Source: Massariosphaeria phaeospora
Taxonomy: Eukaryota; Ascomycota; Dothideomycetes; Pleosporales
Direction of reading: 5' to 3'
DNA length: 64,000 nucleotides
NCBI GenBank assembly: GCA_011032825.1
Contig: JAADJZ010000010.1
Span: 558,001-622,000 of the forward strand
Shown in pieces: positions 19,615 to 32,331 of this stretch. The position numbers and the translations under genes are program-made. Position 1 is the first letter of the stretch; the number at the start of each line of letters is the position of its first letter. The notes beneath the pieces are model-generated. The model saw nothing but the letters and a program-made list of their open reading frames with translations, was not told where the DNA came from and searched no databases.

Positions 19615-21530
19615 TCAAACTGTATCGGCATCACTCATGCTCCCTGTCGAGCTCGTGTCCTCTACCGTGATACGGACGATGCTGCCCCTTGGGGCGCGAC
19701 CTTTTATCGTGCCATAACGCGCTGCAGTGTTTACTCTGGCGTTGCAGTTCTTGGCTTCGCGGCTCAAGAAAGGAATCTGGAGTACCCCAATTACAGCGAC
19801 AAACGCCGATGCCCACCACGCAAGAGGTGTGAAACGGATCTGAATGGATACACCATACAGATAGCCGGCGATGGGGCTAGCCATAGTGCGGCATGCGGCG
19901 CCTGTGCTAGCGGCGAGGCCATTGATCTTGCCGAGGTGGTTCTGCGAGGGCACCGTTTCCTTGATCATGATGAGAAGAAGTGGATAAGCGATGATAGAGG
20001 TGATGTTGCGGATCGTGAGACACGCGTAGAGAGTCGAATGTACCCACTCAGCGGGGATAAACACAAGATAGGGAACGATAAAGTAGGCGATCGGGTGGGC
20101 AACGGTTACAATCATGAGGAGCTTGTAGACCCCGAAGAAGGATGTGAGTAGCGGGAAGATAACGGCTTGGATGAAGAGTTGAATGACTCCGTTGATGGAC
20201 ATGATGATTCCGACGTCTTGGATTGAGAGCCCGAGACCGCCTGCGAAGGACGAAGAGTTCGAGGACGCCGAAATGTCATCGACGCGCTTGTCTTGGAGGA
20301 AAATAGGGAGGAGATGGTCATAGGTCATCTGAATTGGTCAGCATACCATAGCCTAGTAATTCCACAATGACAAGGCTTACCGAGTGGTAGGTGAAGATAC
20401 CAAGGGCCACGACGAACGTAATCACCGATTTAGTGAAGATTTTCTCATTGGGCGGAGAGCCCTCGATCCAATCGCCATTGGACTTGACACGCCAGGTCTC
20501 ATTCCGTGCTACATCCACGGCGTCGAAAGTTCCGTAGCTCTCTGTTGTGAGGTTGGCTGCAGGGTTAGCCATGGCGCCTTGGGCGGGAAATAAGGGTGTC
20601 TCGGCCGTCGTTGCGTAGAGATCCTCCTCAGTACTCCATGGCTGCTTATCCGGGTGGGTCTCTTCTAGAAGAATGTAACCTGCGATCATCGAGAACAGAA
20701 GTAGGGCGGCGCAGATGAGATTGGGAAGAAGATACGGGAACTTCGCGAAGACTCCCGAAGGAGAGAAGACCGAGGGAAAATTGTCGGCAGGCTCCGCAAA
20801 GTAGCCACCAATCGAGGCTAAAGAATCAGCAACATACTCGGAATGAAAGAGGGGATGAAGGCGTTCTTACGTCCGATGATGGTCCCGATGCTCCACACAA
20901 AAGGCATAACAGCATATGCCCGAGCTACTCGAAGTCAGATAGGGTATTCGTTGAGCGGCGTGGATAACTTACGCTCATGATCCGGATTCCTGACCAGTTC
21001 CCCAACAATGGTCTGTACCACTGCTATATTGCCATTTAGTGCGCCACCAAGGATTCTGCCCACGAGAGCAATCCAGAAAGTAGGTGCAAATCCGACAATG
21101 AGTAGGGAGGAGATGGTACCCATGCAACCCATGAGCAGAACCGGCTTCCGTCCTATCCTGTCCGACAGACCTCCCCACCACATGCCGGTGCATGCTTCGG
21201 CGAGCGAGAAGGCGGAAATGAGGATGCCCGCAAAGAAGGGAGCTTGGGCTTCGCTGGTGACATCGTAATGCTCGACAAGCTTCCAGGCATAGGGAAAAAT
21301 AGAAGTAAGGGCAATTGGCTCCGCAACTCGAATGAGTGCTGCGATGAGTCAGTAGACTGGCCACAGGCCGCGAGGATTGCTCAAGGCTACACGGACTGTC
21401 CGCCATCACAACAGGACATGTCACATCGGCGAGGGAAGAAGAGACGTAGAAGAGACGTACCAAGCAAGAAAAGCTGGGCCGTCGGAAACTGGGAAGGATC
21501 TCGCAGGGTTCTTGGTTTGGTGAGAAACAT
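19615..21530 (-). CDS. MFS drug:H+ antiporter-like transporter (DHA1 family)
   Basis: Predicted plasma-membrane or vacuolar proton antiporter of 546 residues. Five exons: 21530-21461, 21338-20973, 20924-20871, 20817-20381 and 20328-19615, each joined in frame. It shows the loop-2 MFS signature GGLSDRIGRKPVLLMG and the antiporter-type FAPTFWIALVGRILGGALNGN. A NPDHEPRAYAVMPFVWSIG block is typical of fungal DHA1/ZIF-like transporters. A long central cytoplasmic loop (about residues 200-280) separates the two six-helix halves, and the C-terminus is Ser/Thr-rich and hydrophilic. Substrate unknown; members export toxic compounds or metals. No damage seen. Confidence 0.87.
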
Positions 21531-22745
21531 ATCTATAGCCTGACTTGGTTCTTACGGTTCCGCCAACACGCAACAATTGATATGCTCGGCGAAGAGAGGG
21601 CTGCTAGAAGGTGAGTAGAGCTTTGTTTGCGTTTGGCCTCAGTCACAACCCCAGGTATGAACAAGTTTCTTCCAGCTGCAAGCGGGCAAAGAGGGGCTTG
21701 GTGGTGGGTTGGAGAAGAGGTCGAGGAATGGCGAGGAAAGAGGGGATTTATCAAAAGGCGGTCCCCAGTTCTGCCACGGAAACGGCTACGGTCGGCCGTG
21801 CGTTATCGGGGTGCCACTTGCCCACAATTCCTTGGCGTCCAGCGCAAACTGCTTGCGGTCCCTCCTGCACCACATTCCACCTTCTACCCGGTGCCATGGT
21901 CGCTTTTTCAGCACTCTCAGAGTTGAGTTCAAAGATGGTGCTCCCCTGGCGTGGTGTTGTAGAAGCCGTCTACAGCTACGCTCTGGGGAACCCATGCTAG
22001 ACTCGAGCTAGCCCCGCAAGTGGGAACACAGGCGAGGCGCTAGTGGTTGAGCGGGTAAGAGCCTCACGGTGCCACCAGCGTCGCATCTCGATTCGGTGCG
22101 TAATTGTCCGCCCGCCTTCGACGTCATCTTTTCGCAAGCTCCGGCAGCGTGTCTAGAATCTCTAATACAACATTATCTTAAGCCTCTAGATATAGCTGCA
22201 GGCTCGAGCATGTTATCGCAATATGTCCACGCGCACACGACGCTCGACGAAGCGGTCTGCCTACCAAGGACACTACGGTCCAGCCTTCGACTTGCATGCA
22301 CCTGCATGCGGGACAAACAGGATGGTCTATCCAGCCAATAGGACGCTGTGACCACCGCCTATCAGACCCCGGGAGCCGAGCCAAAGACCAGCTGCCCTTC
22401 GAACTTTTCACTTCCCCAACATTATATTGAGCGATCACTGATAAGACGGGAAATGTTACCCACAGGTGCTAGCAAACAGCGGTAAAATGTCCCTGTCCAG
22501 AGCTAACAAGCGAGGACCGAAATCGGGGAATTGATGCCTCACCAATGTCTGAGCTTGGAGGTGGGGCAGGCGCCCAACTGAAATAAATGAAATCACTTGT
22601 CATGATTCGCATGATGCCCCTCACGCTGATCAATTCTACCAGCTTAGGGTTCATCCGCAACTATACTATCCTCAAGATAAGTGGCACGACTAGGTATACA
22701 CATACGTTGTTCTTTTACGACCCAGCCAGAGCTACTTACACCTTG
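21531..22745. other. Intergenic, no gene recognised
   Basis: Upstream of the MFS gene and downstream of Etr1. Short frames on both strands lack recognisable features. A degenerate tRNA-like patch near 22030-22110 was examined and rejected. Confidence 0.45.
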
Positions 22746-23972
22746 TCACGTCTTCGCAAACACAAATATGCCCTTGCCTTCTCGATATCCCTCGAGCGTG
22801 TCCTTTACTTTAGCAATCAGATCTTGACCCTCAGTCTCCCACTCCCACTTGATCTCATCGACCGGCATATCCCTGAACTCGCCCCTCCGCGTCATATCAA
22901 GAACATCTTCCACCGTCCTCTTCTTCTCTTCCGGGTTGTCTTGCGCCCACCTCGACACCCAGAATCCATGAAAGTGAATGTTCTTGAAAATCAGCATACT
23001 CGCAGGAATGGTGAGCGGCTGTTTCGACATCGCCCCGTAGGTGACGAAATGCCCGTTCGGAGCAAGAAGTTTCGCCATAGTGGTTGCTGCTTTGCCGTTG
23101 ACACAGTTCAATGCGAGGCGAATAAACTCGCGACCACCGTTGGTCCATTCCTTGGACATATCTTTTATGCCCTGTGATTGTAGTTCCGCGTCTGTGATGA
23201 CCACATCAGCACCAATGGCCTTCAGATCCTGCTTTAGCTTCTCTTCTGCGGCCTTGTCGTCGCGTCCGCGAATCACATTTATGCTCTTCAACCCCCAGCT
23301 CTTGCCCAGTTGTATTGCAGCCCGTCCAACGCCCGAATTTGCACCATTCTGGATGAACCAGTCTCCCTCTTTTAGTTCCACAAAATCCTTCAGCATCCGG
23401 TATGCAGTGCACGGGTTGATAGACACAGTGCCAGCCTGAATCGGCGTTATCCCTTCTCGCGCATGGTCCTCCAGTTTTAGGACGCTTGACGTGGTAGCCG
23501 CAGCATGTGTCCGCCATGTCCCAAAGCCTGGCCCGTTCATAATAACCCAATCGCCTTTCTTGAATCCTTCACTCTTCACTTGATCTCCTAGACCGATTAT
23601 CTCGGCAACACCTTCATTCCCCGCAACAGCGATTGGATTCGCAGTCCCCAAAGAAGTTGTGAATGTCGGTTTGGAAGGATACACGCCCTGTATCTGGTTT
23701 ATATCGGCGGGGTTGATCGGTGACGCGAGGAAACGGAGCGTCATGAGCTCGCCATGCGCAGGAGAGATGGAGTGTTTGTGCAATGATAGCACATCTGGAG
23801 GCTCGCCATGCTCTGAGAATGTAAGGGCTTTGGCTTGTTCATAGCCGTATACGGAGATGTGTCGACGCTGCTGCTGAGTGGGAGCCTGGACCCGGAACTG
23901 GCGGAGGCATTGCAATGACGATCGACTAGGTTTGTGTATCGAAACAACTGAAGGCAGAAGTTTTGTTGCCAT
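22746..23972 (-). CDS. etr1: Mitochondrial trans-2-enoyl-CoA (ACP) reductase Etr1/MECR
   Basis: Intronless 408-residue enzyme of the zinc-free MDR family. It carries out the NADPH-dependent last step of mitochondrial type II fatty-acid synthesis, which supplies octanoyl chains for lipoic acid. The first 40 residues are basic and Ser/Gln-rich without acidic residues, as in a mitochondrial presequence. The signature PADINQIQGVYP includes the proposed catalytic Tyr (about residue 98). The nucleotide-binding NGANSGVGRAAIQLGKSWG follows at about 215-233, and HFHGFWVSRW in the C-terminal part is typical of MECR. Length matches fungal orthologues. Confidence 0.93.
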   Translation of the reverse strand: MATKLLPSVVSIHKPSRSSLQCLRQFRVQAPTQQQRRHISVYGYEQAKALTFSEHGEPPDVLSLHKHSISPAHGELMTLRFLASPINPADINQIQGVYPSKPTFTTSLGTANPIAVAGNEGVAEIIGLGDQVKSEGFKKGDWVIMNGPGFGTWRTHAAATTSSVLKLEDHAREGITPIQAGTVSINPCTAYRMLKDFVELKEGDWFIQNGANSGVGRAAIQLGKSWGLKSINVIRGRDDKAAEEKLKQDLKAIGADVVITDAELQSQGIKDMSKEWTNGGREFIRLALNCVNGKAATTMAKLLAPNGHFVTYGAMSKQPLTIPASMLIFKNIHFHGFWVSRWAQDNPEEKKRTVEDVLDMTRRGEFRDMPVDEIKWEWETEGQDLIAKVKDTLEGYREGKGIFVFAKT

Positions 23973-24343
23973 TGTGTCAACAGCCGTTCACTGATTGAAG
24001 TAAAAGTGGTGGGAGTTCAGTCGCAGCAAGCTTGAGCTAAAAGCTATGACGGTGAAAAGCCGAGGTTGATTAGTACGTCATGCTCGTTATCGATAAGGTA
24101 CATATCTTTGGCTTACAATTTATAAAAGTGAAGACGAAATAAAGAGGCTCACAATCACAAGCACTAGCTTTATCAGATTACTCGAGAGAAGCGATGGTTC
24201 ATGGTGCGCCCTCCTAGGCGATGCTAAAAGTCCATGTTTCGCTGTTGAAGGAACAACTTGCAATATTCACATGCAAAGTAACCACGAACACCAAAGAGCC
24301 CAGTATCAGACGCCTCAACACTCAATGTGTGGACATCTCCACA
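23973..24343. other. Intergenic between Etr1 and phosphofructokinase
   Basis: About 370 nt holding the Etr1 promoter and the phosphofructokinase 3' end. Nothing else is seen. Confidence 0.5.
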
Positions 24344-27126
24344 CTACTTCGGCTGTGTGTTTAGACCTTCGACGTCTGCAGCAGGTTTGGGGACTATTCC
24401 CGCAGGATAACCTGGTCGGCCGCTCAGTGTATCCACGATCTCCTTGAGCTCCATCCAGAACTCATTCTTCGGGCGTCGGCGATGCCAGTCAGTCTCCTTC
24501 TTTTCAATGTTCTCCATCGGCGAGAAGAGAACTTTGGCACCCTTGATACCAATGACGGAGGCGGATGCCGGGTCGTCTTCAATCTCGTCTTTGCAGAGAC
24601 CCGCGAACTCCTCGATGTGTTGAATCGACTTGACACCAAACCTTACCGCTCTAACTCTGTCCTGGGGACTGGGGGTAGTGCCTTACGAGACATTAGAGCC
24701 TTACTCATCAAATGAAGAAATACCAAACTTACCTTGCTGGAAATGTCCGGGAACGCCGTGGCGGCTTTCGAACTTTCCTTTACCAGCTTCAGCAATCATA
24801 TCGGCGATGATCTGGACCGTGTCTGCGAATTTTAGCATAGTTTTTGAGTGCAAGGATAAAGCATACATGTCTTCGAGGCTTTCTCATTGACCAAGATTAA
24901 CTTTCCAGCACGGTTCTGGCCCTTATCCTTGCGAAAAACATCACGCAAATGGTCGATGTCGTGATCGAGCATCTTGAGACTGATGCCACATTCGGGTGAA
25001 TACACTGCTAGCGCTCCAATGGAGAGACCAGCGACTAAAACGTCTGTCAGAGATTGAAGGGGCCCGATGCGCTCTTTTACCACTCACCGGTTGCAATGTA
25101 CCCTGATTCTCCGCCTTGCGTCTCTATCACGAAAACTCGGCGCCGTGAAGCGGAAGCTGATTGTCGGCATGCGTCACAGTACTGAATGAGTGCGTTCAAG
25201 CAGGTATCGCTACCTATTGAATATTCCGTACCTGAAATAGTGCCACAGTTAGAAAAGAGTATGGGATATGTATAAGTATAGCTCGACTTACCCGGTACGT
25301 TATTAGATATCGTTGCTGGTAGTACGACCTAGATATACCATTAGCAACTGCATGTCATGGACGAGTACAGTCAACCTACCATAGGTATCTTGAAAGACTT
25401 GTAATGCTCCCGTGCTTTGCGGAGTTCAGAGACAGCGGTGAAAGCCTCAAAACCGCCGATAACGAAGAGTCCCTGGATGTTGTATTTTCCAAAGACATTG
25501 GAAACTGTCTCAATATCCTCAGACGGTAAACCTAGCTTGATTAGCCATGTCGCTCCTGGAAAATGTATTCTGCGTACCTCGGTTGGTGCCTATCTCCGAT
25601 CCACCCTTCGATGCCCATCCCTCAGCATCGAGCCAACTAATCTCTCGTACTGCACCAAGAGGCTCATCTGAGTGATGCCTTATCAGCCCCGGAAAACCGT
25701 TGTGCAGAGCAATCTAGCATCTGTTAGACGCGACTTTTATCTTAGCGAAATTACATGCTCACCGGAGTATGCCCTCTTGCTAGCATATACGCAACAGCTG
25801 CTCTGGAAGCGGCATTCATTCCACCTGCCGGAGCTCCGACATGTATTATCGCTATTCTCAGGCGTTTCGACTCGGGTAATAGGAGATCGGGCTGTTCTGC
25901 TGCTGTTGTGATCTTGGTAACTGTCAGCGATAGAAACCAAACTAAAAGGTTATCGAGGTATTTTAACCTACCCGGTATGCTTTGTAGTATTCCGTAAACT
26001 CGGCGTCTCGCAACTTCATAGCAGTGTTGAAGTCCTTCTCACCTATAGCTTTGGCGACTTCTTGGGTCTGAGCCACCGCCTCGACGAGAGAACGACGAAC
26101 AATTTTGTTCTCCACGATGCAGATTACGGGACTTGGTGTCTCGGGTGTAGCTTCGATCACTGCTTTGACGGCTTCTACGCCCTGAAGAGTCGACAGCATT
26201 CTGTCGTAGGCGCAAGGCGTACCGCCTCGCTGAACGTGACCCAAGGTTGTGATCCTAGTATCCAAACCGGCCTTCTTCGATAGGATATCTTTGACCATGC
26301 CACAGGGGATTTTGTTATTGTTTTCGTCAATGGCGCCTTCAGCGACAATGACTATGGTCTTCCTCTTTCCCTTGGCGCGGTGCTTCTTGATGGTACGGCA
26401 CATCTGCTCTTCCCAGTCTGAATCCGGTGGGTTTTCCGGGATAAAGATAAAGTCGGCGCCCGTGGCTACACCTGCCATCAAAGCCAGCCAGCCGCAATGC
26501 CGGCCCATGACTTCGACGACGAAAGCCCTTTGGTGACTGGAGGCGGTGGTGTCCACGGAATCCACAGCTTCGCAGATACGGGTCAAAGAAGTGTAACATC
26601 CAATGGTCGCATCCGTCATACTAAGATCGTTGTCGATAGAGCCAACCAGACCCACGATGTTGAGATGTTTGAACGGAACGATTTGATCAGCCGTCAGCTC
26701 TTTGGTGTCAACGAGGTCTTGCAGGAGCTCAGGCCATTCTGATCGGAACTTGTCCGCTCCAGTTAGACTGCCGTCTCCACCGCAAACTACGAGAGCATCT
26801 ATGCCGTTCAGGATCATGTTCTTGGCCGCTTTCGTTCGTCCTGCCCGTTCCATGAACTCCATGCACCGAGCGGTGCCAATCAGCGTGCCTCCCTCGGACA
26901 GAAAGCCGCGCACGTCTTCCCATCGCATCTCTTTTATCATATCCCCACCCTTGACAAGACCATCGTAGCCTTCGTATATGGCGAAGGCTTCGCAGCCATT
27001 GTGTATAGCCATCCGGACAACAGCGCGGACAGCGCCGTTCATCCCAGGGGCATCGCCTCCTGAGGTCAGGACCCCGATTCTGCGCTTTTTGCCCGGTAGG
27101 GGCGGGGGGAGGTTCGCGGGCGGCAT
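24344..27126 (-). CDS. pfkA: 6-phosphofructokinase, ATP-dependent (eukaryotic two-domain type)
   Basis: Glycolytic enzyme phosphorylating fructose 6-phosphate; 789 residues, the normal size of fungal Pfk subunits. Nine exons: 27126-25972, 25912-25763, 25713-25578, 25531-25380, 25328-25292, 25231-25088, 25034-24867, 24822-24733 and 24681-24344. The catalytic half shows the ATP-binding [18 protein letters not shown], then [11 protein letters not shown], the GSIDNDL loop and [13 protein letters not shown]. The degenerate regulatory half repeats the pattern as [18 protein letters not shown] and VIGGFEAF. Two of the eight introns (25971-25913 and 24732-24682) must end in AAG rather than CAG/TAG to keep the frame and the family sequence. 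A 37-nt exon lies in the middle. Confidence 0.95.
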
Positions 27127-28307
27127 GGTGAGGGAGAGTGTCGCAAGAGGTGAGATTAGACGGGGGCAGGGTATAGGTTTCGGTATCGTCCAAGAAGGGG
27201 TAGAGCCGCTTTATCAGGCGGATGCGTAAGGGTGAGGGTGGCTGCAATGTAGAAGTTCGCAAAGGATGAGAAGCTCGAATGGAGGGGTAAGAGCTCTGTG
27301 CTGCGCCCGCAACTAACGTAGGTGGTAGTTCGGATTGAAGGTAGGTGTAGGTAAACAGCTCAAAGCAAGAGCTCAGCTGCAGTGTATAAATAAAGCACTT
27401 GGATTGAGGGATATTCGAGGTTCCGATAAGCCTCGACCAGTAGTGAGTGCATTGGTTTGGTAAAGGCCAGTATGACGTGGGGTCTCGAAAAAGAAAGAGC
27501 TCCCCCGGTCGCAGGTGGGGCCATGATCGAACCACTCAACATCCAACTCACATCCAGCTGATTGTTCTCTCCTCGCATCCCGCATCTCACCCGCGCAAAG
27601 AAGAATGAGACGCATACCGCGGCGCAGACATGGCACCACGATTCCAATGCCTGCGCACTCTCGACCCACGTTCCGGTCTGCGCAAAATATCGCCAGGCAC
27701 GGTGGCACGCCACATGGGAACCAACCATATATGCTAGCTGCTTGAAGACAGGGTTCAATATATCATCTTCTAGCTGGGCCATGGACAGCCGGACTGTATT
27801 CGCACGAGGTTTATTCGGAGCATAGCCTTACTTGGCCATGCACCTAGTGTTGGCCTATGAGCTGACTGCAATCGTACCTGGTCTGCACCGTGTTGTGTGT
27901 AACTGCAGAAATGCAGGCCGTACCTAGGAAGCCGGTTCGGAACTGGAATAAGCGACGACCAATATGACACCTCAGAGGGAGCGGAACAGGTTGCTGATGA
28001 ACCGACCAGATAGATGTCCCCATTGTATGTGCAATCAAACGCCCTCGGACGTGGTATCCATCACTCCACTGCACGTTGGGTCAATCCGATGAGAGAATAT
28101 CGCTCATAATGCTTCTAAGTACAGAGACAGCGCACGCAAGACTCGGTAGCAGACGGGGAAATCAGATAATGCAAAGCCACATCTGCGACTGGCCGTGCCA
28201 ATCTGCACCTTTAAATGTTGCAACTCTATAAGCCTTCGTTCACACCAAGGAAAAGAAGTCAGCTCCATGCATTCAGGGTCGAGAGAGGACGTAATAGTAG
28301 ATGGGTT
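27127..28307. promoter_or_regulatory. Phosphofructokinase upstream region
   Basis: About 1.2 kb. The first 250 nt are GC-rich with CT-type tracts on the coding strand and should contain the pfkA promoter and leader. The rest holds the 3' flank of succinyl-CoA ligase. No further exon can be supported. Confidence 0.45.
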
Positions 28308-29935
28308 CTAGATACCAAGGGTGAATTCAACGCCGACATCGATATCGCGAGCCATTTTGACAACTTTAGAGAATTGGACGGATTTCTCAGCGGCCGCTTG
28401 CAGATCGTCGATGGAGAAAATTTTCAGGCCAGACTCATTGATCTAAGAGCAGTCGTTAGTGAAATGGCTTCGCGAAGAAGACTGTCTCGACTTACCAGTT
28501 TGTGTGCTTGTTCCATGTTCGTGCCCTGCAACCTGGCGATGACCGGTGTCCTCAGGTTCATGGTCTCCACGACAGAGATAAGACCCTTGGCAATGGCATC
28601 GCACCTGACGATACCTCCGAAGATGTTGACGAAGATGGCAGTGACCTTGGGATCACTAGTGATGAGATCAAAAGCCAGTTTGATGGCTTCAGGGGTAGCA
28701 CCGCCTCCGACGTCCAAGAAGTTGGCTGGCGCTCCACCGTTCAGTTTGATGATATCCATAGTAGCCATGGCCAGACCCGCGCCGTTCACAAGGCACCCGA
28801 TATCACCGTCTAGCTTGATGAAATTGAGACCGGACTCGCCAGCCTTGACCTCGTCAGCATCTTCCTGGGTGATGTCTCGCCAGTCAAAGACCTCTTTCTG
28901 GCGGAATTCGGCGTTGTCGTCAAAATTGAGCTTGGCGTCCATAGCGAGGACTTGGTGATCTGTGGTTTCAGAGAGAGGGTTAATCTCGATCTGAGTGGCG
29001 TCCTTCTCGACGAAGACCTTGTACAGCTTCTGAATCGTGTCCTTCGCGTCCTCAATACATTGTTCTGAAAATCCGAGCTCAGTCGCGATATTACGCGCGA
29101 TATCGTCGGTAACGCCCTTGTGGATGTCGATGTACGTGGTTATGATGGCTTCGGGTTGCTCCTTGGCTACAGTCTCAATGTCCATGCCACCTTGCGACGA
29201 AGCGACAATGACAGGGCCCTGCGACGCGCGATCCATGAGCACGGCGAGGTAGAACTCTCGGCGGGCGAACTTGCGGTCGACAATAAAGACGGAGTTACAG
29301 AGCCGGCCCGCGGCCCCAGTTTGCTTGGTGATGAGCTTGTGGCCGATCATCTGGTCTGCGAGGATAGACGCTTCTCGGGGACTGTGCGCCCAGGTTAGAC
29401 TTTCATGTGCCATCGCGCACACCAGTTCCAACATACGAGTAGACCACCCGAACTCCGCCCTTGAAGCCATTGTCAAAGGTTCCCTTTCCTCGACCGCCAG
29501 CAAGCACCTGCGCCTTTATCACCGCATCGTCACCGCCTGCACCCGTTAGCCCGAGAACTTCGTGCTGTCTCAAATCTTGAGCCTACCGATGTCCTTCGCC
29601 ACCTTTTCCGCCTCTTGCGCAGTGGTAGCTACACCGCCATCAGGAACCCCAATGCCGTACTATGGCCACCATTAGCATCCCCCAGCACTGTGATGACTTG
29701 CGACTCCGTACCGACTTCAGCAGACCAGCGGACCTGTATTCGTGTATTGCCAGACCTCTGCTTTGTTGTATTACGGATCGTTTCAAGGGAGTGCCCTAGT
29801 AGAAATTAGAAGATGTTCTGTTTGCGACATGACCCACACTCGATGGTGTCTGAAGCTCAAGAAGATCGATTGGGCACATACAACAGCAGTCCGGAGAGCG
29901 CTCGTTAGCGGCCGGCAGCGCGCAAGCTTGTACAT
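28308..29935 (-). CDS. lsc2: Succinyl-CoA ligase beta subunit, mitochondrial
   Basis: Tricarboxylic-acid-cycle enzyme subunit of 443 residues, acting in the matrix with the alpha subunit to make succinate and nucleoside triphosphate. Six exons: 29935-29882, 29795-29712, 29659-29587, 29536-29437, 29381-28496 and 28442-28308, all joined in frame. The N-terminus ([18 protein letters not shown]) is a basic presequence. Mature landmarks are [20 protein letters not shown], the ATP-grasp [49 protein letters not shown] and [13 protein letters not shown]. The nucleotide specificity (ADP or GDP) is not evident. It is transcribed divergently from the small basic protein gene across only 211 bp. Confidence 0.94.
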
Positions 29936-30146
29936 GGCGTCTGAGTGGCACACGGACGGAGTGAGTCTCAAGGGGTGGCGTGAAGAGAGGGAGTTGTTGA
30001 GTTGAAGCTTGTTACTCTTTCCCTTGGGATTGCGGAGGTCCTCCGCGCCAAGATCACGCCGAAGATTTTCCGGGTCCGTTCTGAAAATGTCTCAACTTTA
30101 ATATCCAAAGCTACCCACCAGATTAACACCCTACGATTCCACGAGC
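29936..30146. promoter_or_regulatory. Short divergent promoter
   Basis: 211 bp separate the start codons of the succinyl-CoA ligase gene (minus) and the small basic protein gene (plus), so both promoters must share this interval. No clear TATA box is seen. Confidence 0.6.
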
Positions 30147-30898
30147 ATGTCGAAGAGAAACAGTGACGGAGATGTCCTCGCCAATCGAGTGAGTCTCATG
30201 CAGGCGAAAAACCAGAAGCTTCTAGCTTCAATAATGGGTTCAAACACTGCAGAGCACAAAAATGAGCTGCCGAACGAGCCGGAAGCGGACGAGCTAGACG
30301 AAGAAGCTGTTTATCCCGAGCAGTACGTTCTCTAGAGCAGGATGAGTCAGGTCGGTTTCTTACGTCTACCAGAGTTGGTGTTGGAGGAGTAGTTCCAAAA
30401 GATATCCAGGACGGCAGCTTCACCCGGAGAGCCCCAACATCAAATGATAGATTGCTCGAAACTTTGATAGGAAAGAAAGCTGCCAAGGCGCATATAGCTG
30501 CAAAGCAAGCGCCTAGACAGACGAACAACCCTCAGAAGTACGGCACACCGACTAGACCAGCCATACCCGAGGAAAGCGAGGATGAAGAGGAAGGAAGAGC
30601 AGCGGCCTTCAAGTCGAAAAAGCGCAAGATGACGACACCCAAGCCAGGTTCAGCCCCCAAAGACGAGGATATCCCTTTTCGACCTTCGACGAACGGCCCA
30701 TCCAATGACCCTATAGCAGATGACTCTACGCCAGCGCCAACGGTGGAGACGAAGCAAGAAATTGAGAACGACGAAGTTACGATGCTAAAATTACAGCGGG
30801 TGGAGTCAAAGCCTATGAGCTACTTGGACGAGATCCTAGCGGAACGATCATCAAAGAAGAAAAAGAAGAAACGCAGCAAGGACAAGGTAGAAACCTGA
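30147..30898 (+). CDS. Small lysine-rich, probably nuclear protein of unknown function
   Basis: 233 residues from two exons, 30147-30322 and 30373-30898, with a 50-nt GT-AG intron kept in frame (CA|A). The protein is hydrophilic and likely disordered. It has an acidic stretch (EESEDEEEG), a GRAAAFKSKKRK motif, a C-terminal MSYLDEILAERSS block and a terminal run of lysines (SSKKKKKKRSKDK) that could act as a nuclear or nucleolar signal. The pattern recalls a small conserved ascomycete domain family of unknown function (possibly DUF3245), but I cannot confirm this. It converges with the thiolase gene 140 bp away. Confidence 0.75.
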
Positions 30899-31038
30899 AC
30901 TTACAATTTCGACTTTGGGGTCGGATGGGTGTATAACATTTGTTTAACTACCTAGGATGTAGAGCATTTTGGGTGTATCACACAAACGCGTGTAAGCTTC
31001 GTCACCTATTTCATATACGGCAATCGACCAAGAGTCGT

Positions 31039-32331
31039 TCATTCTCTAACCACGAGACTCGCCATTCCCATACCCGTGCCTATACATTTGCTTAATACAC
31101 CTAGCGGTTGCTCCTGCCGCTCCAACTCATGCAGAAGTGTGCTTAACATCCGCCCAGAGGTAGCGCCCAAAGGATGCCCCAGTGCAATCGCGCCACCGTT
31201 GGGGTTCACCGTCGCATTCTCCAGGCCCAGCTTCCGAATACAATATAAAGCTTGACTCGCGAACGCTTCATTGATCTCCCACACAGCAACGTCTGATGTA
31301 GATATTCCAGTGTAGTCTAGCAGCTTAGGAATCGCAACTGCAGGTCCTACTCCCATTTCGTCGGGCGCGCAACCCACCACTTGTGTGCCAGCCCACTTTC
31401 CCATAATCTGAGACGTGAGACCAAGCTCTGCGGCGGTGCTTCTGCGCATCATAAGTGCCGCCGACGCACCGTCCGAGACTTGACTACTGTTTCCTGCGGT
31501 ACCCGTTCCGTCTGGTTTGAATGCTAGTTTCATCGTAGAAAGCTTCTCCACGGTTGTGTTCGCTCTAATTCCATCGTCCTTGGTAACTGTAATCTCTTTC
31601 ACATTCTCAGGTACCTCGGGCTCAATCCAACGTGTAGTAACTGGAACGATTTCCTTGTCGAAGAAGCCAGATGCTTGGGCTTTGGCCGCGCGTGTCTGGG
31701 ACTGTGCCGCGAAAGCATCTTGGTCTGACCTTGACACCCCATATCGCTCCGCCACGTTCTCGGCTGTGATTCCCATGTTCATTATACAATCCTTAGCGTC
31801 TTTCACCGGGCTGTCTTTCAGGGCATCCCATAGCTGAGTAGGTATAGCCCTACTCTGGTAGTTCCGAGTCATGCTTTCCATGCCGCCGGCAATACCCACG
31901 TCAATCTGTCCGACCGCAATTGAATTGGCGATATTCGTAATGGCCGATAATCCTGAAGCACAGGCCCGGTTCACTGTGCTAAAGGAAGTCGTAGTGGGGA
32001 CTCCGATATGGTTCGCTGCCATGCGCCCTGCTTTCTGGCCGCCGAGTTTAGAGAGCACCGTGCCGACGCAGATGTCGTCAATTTTCGACGGATCGAGCTC
32101 CGGAAATTTTGTGGTTGTTGCTTTCAGAACCTGTACTCGTTAGTTACTACAACCACTATTCGGGGTTACTGTGTTAGAGCATACCGCAGCGAGCATCTCA
32201 TGATCGTAGGCATCTCGCAATCCACCCTTTTTTGCTCTTGTAATGGGTGTCCGGATCGCAGAGAGAAAGACAACATCTTGTGGGTTCTTCTGTAGGATAT
32301 TCTTCACGCCCTTCTGGATGAAGCCTGCCAT
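31039..32331 (-). CDS. 3-ketoacyl-CoA thiolase (acetyl-CoA C-acyltransferase)
   Basis: Thiolase of 412 residues from two exons, 32331-32185 and 32130-31039. It cleaves 3-ketoacyl-CoA at the end of fatty-acid beta-oxidation. The active-site nucleophile is in NRACASGL (Cys about 106), followed by GGMESMT, WEINEAFASQ, the NPNGGAIALGHPLG histidine motif and the C-terminal CIGTGMGMA cysteine motif. No C-terminal peroxisomal tripeptide is present (the protein ends VVRE) and no obvious PTS2, so location is open. An upstream in-frame ATG at 32436 would add a hydrophobic segment. I preferred 32331 because the protein then starts like other fungal thiolases. Confidence 0.9.

Noticed and set aside
22030..22110. 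tRNA-like patch with a D-arm-like and a T-arm-like hairpin
   Set aside because: The T-loop is out of register with the consensus B box and no acceptor stem can be formed, so it is at best a degenerate fragment or chance.
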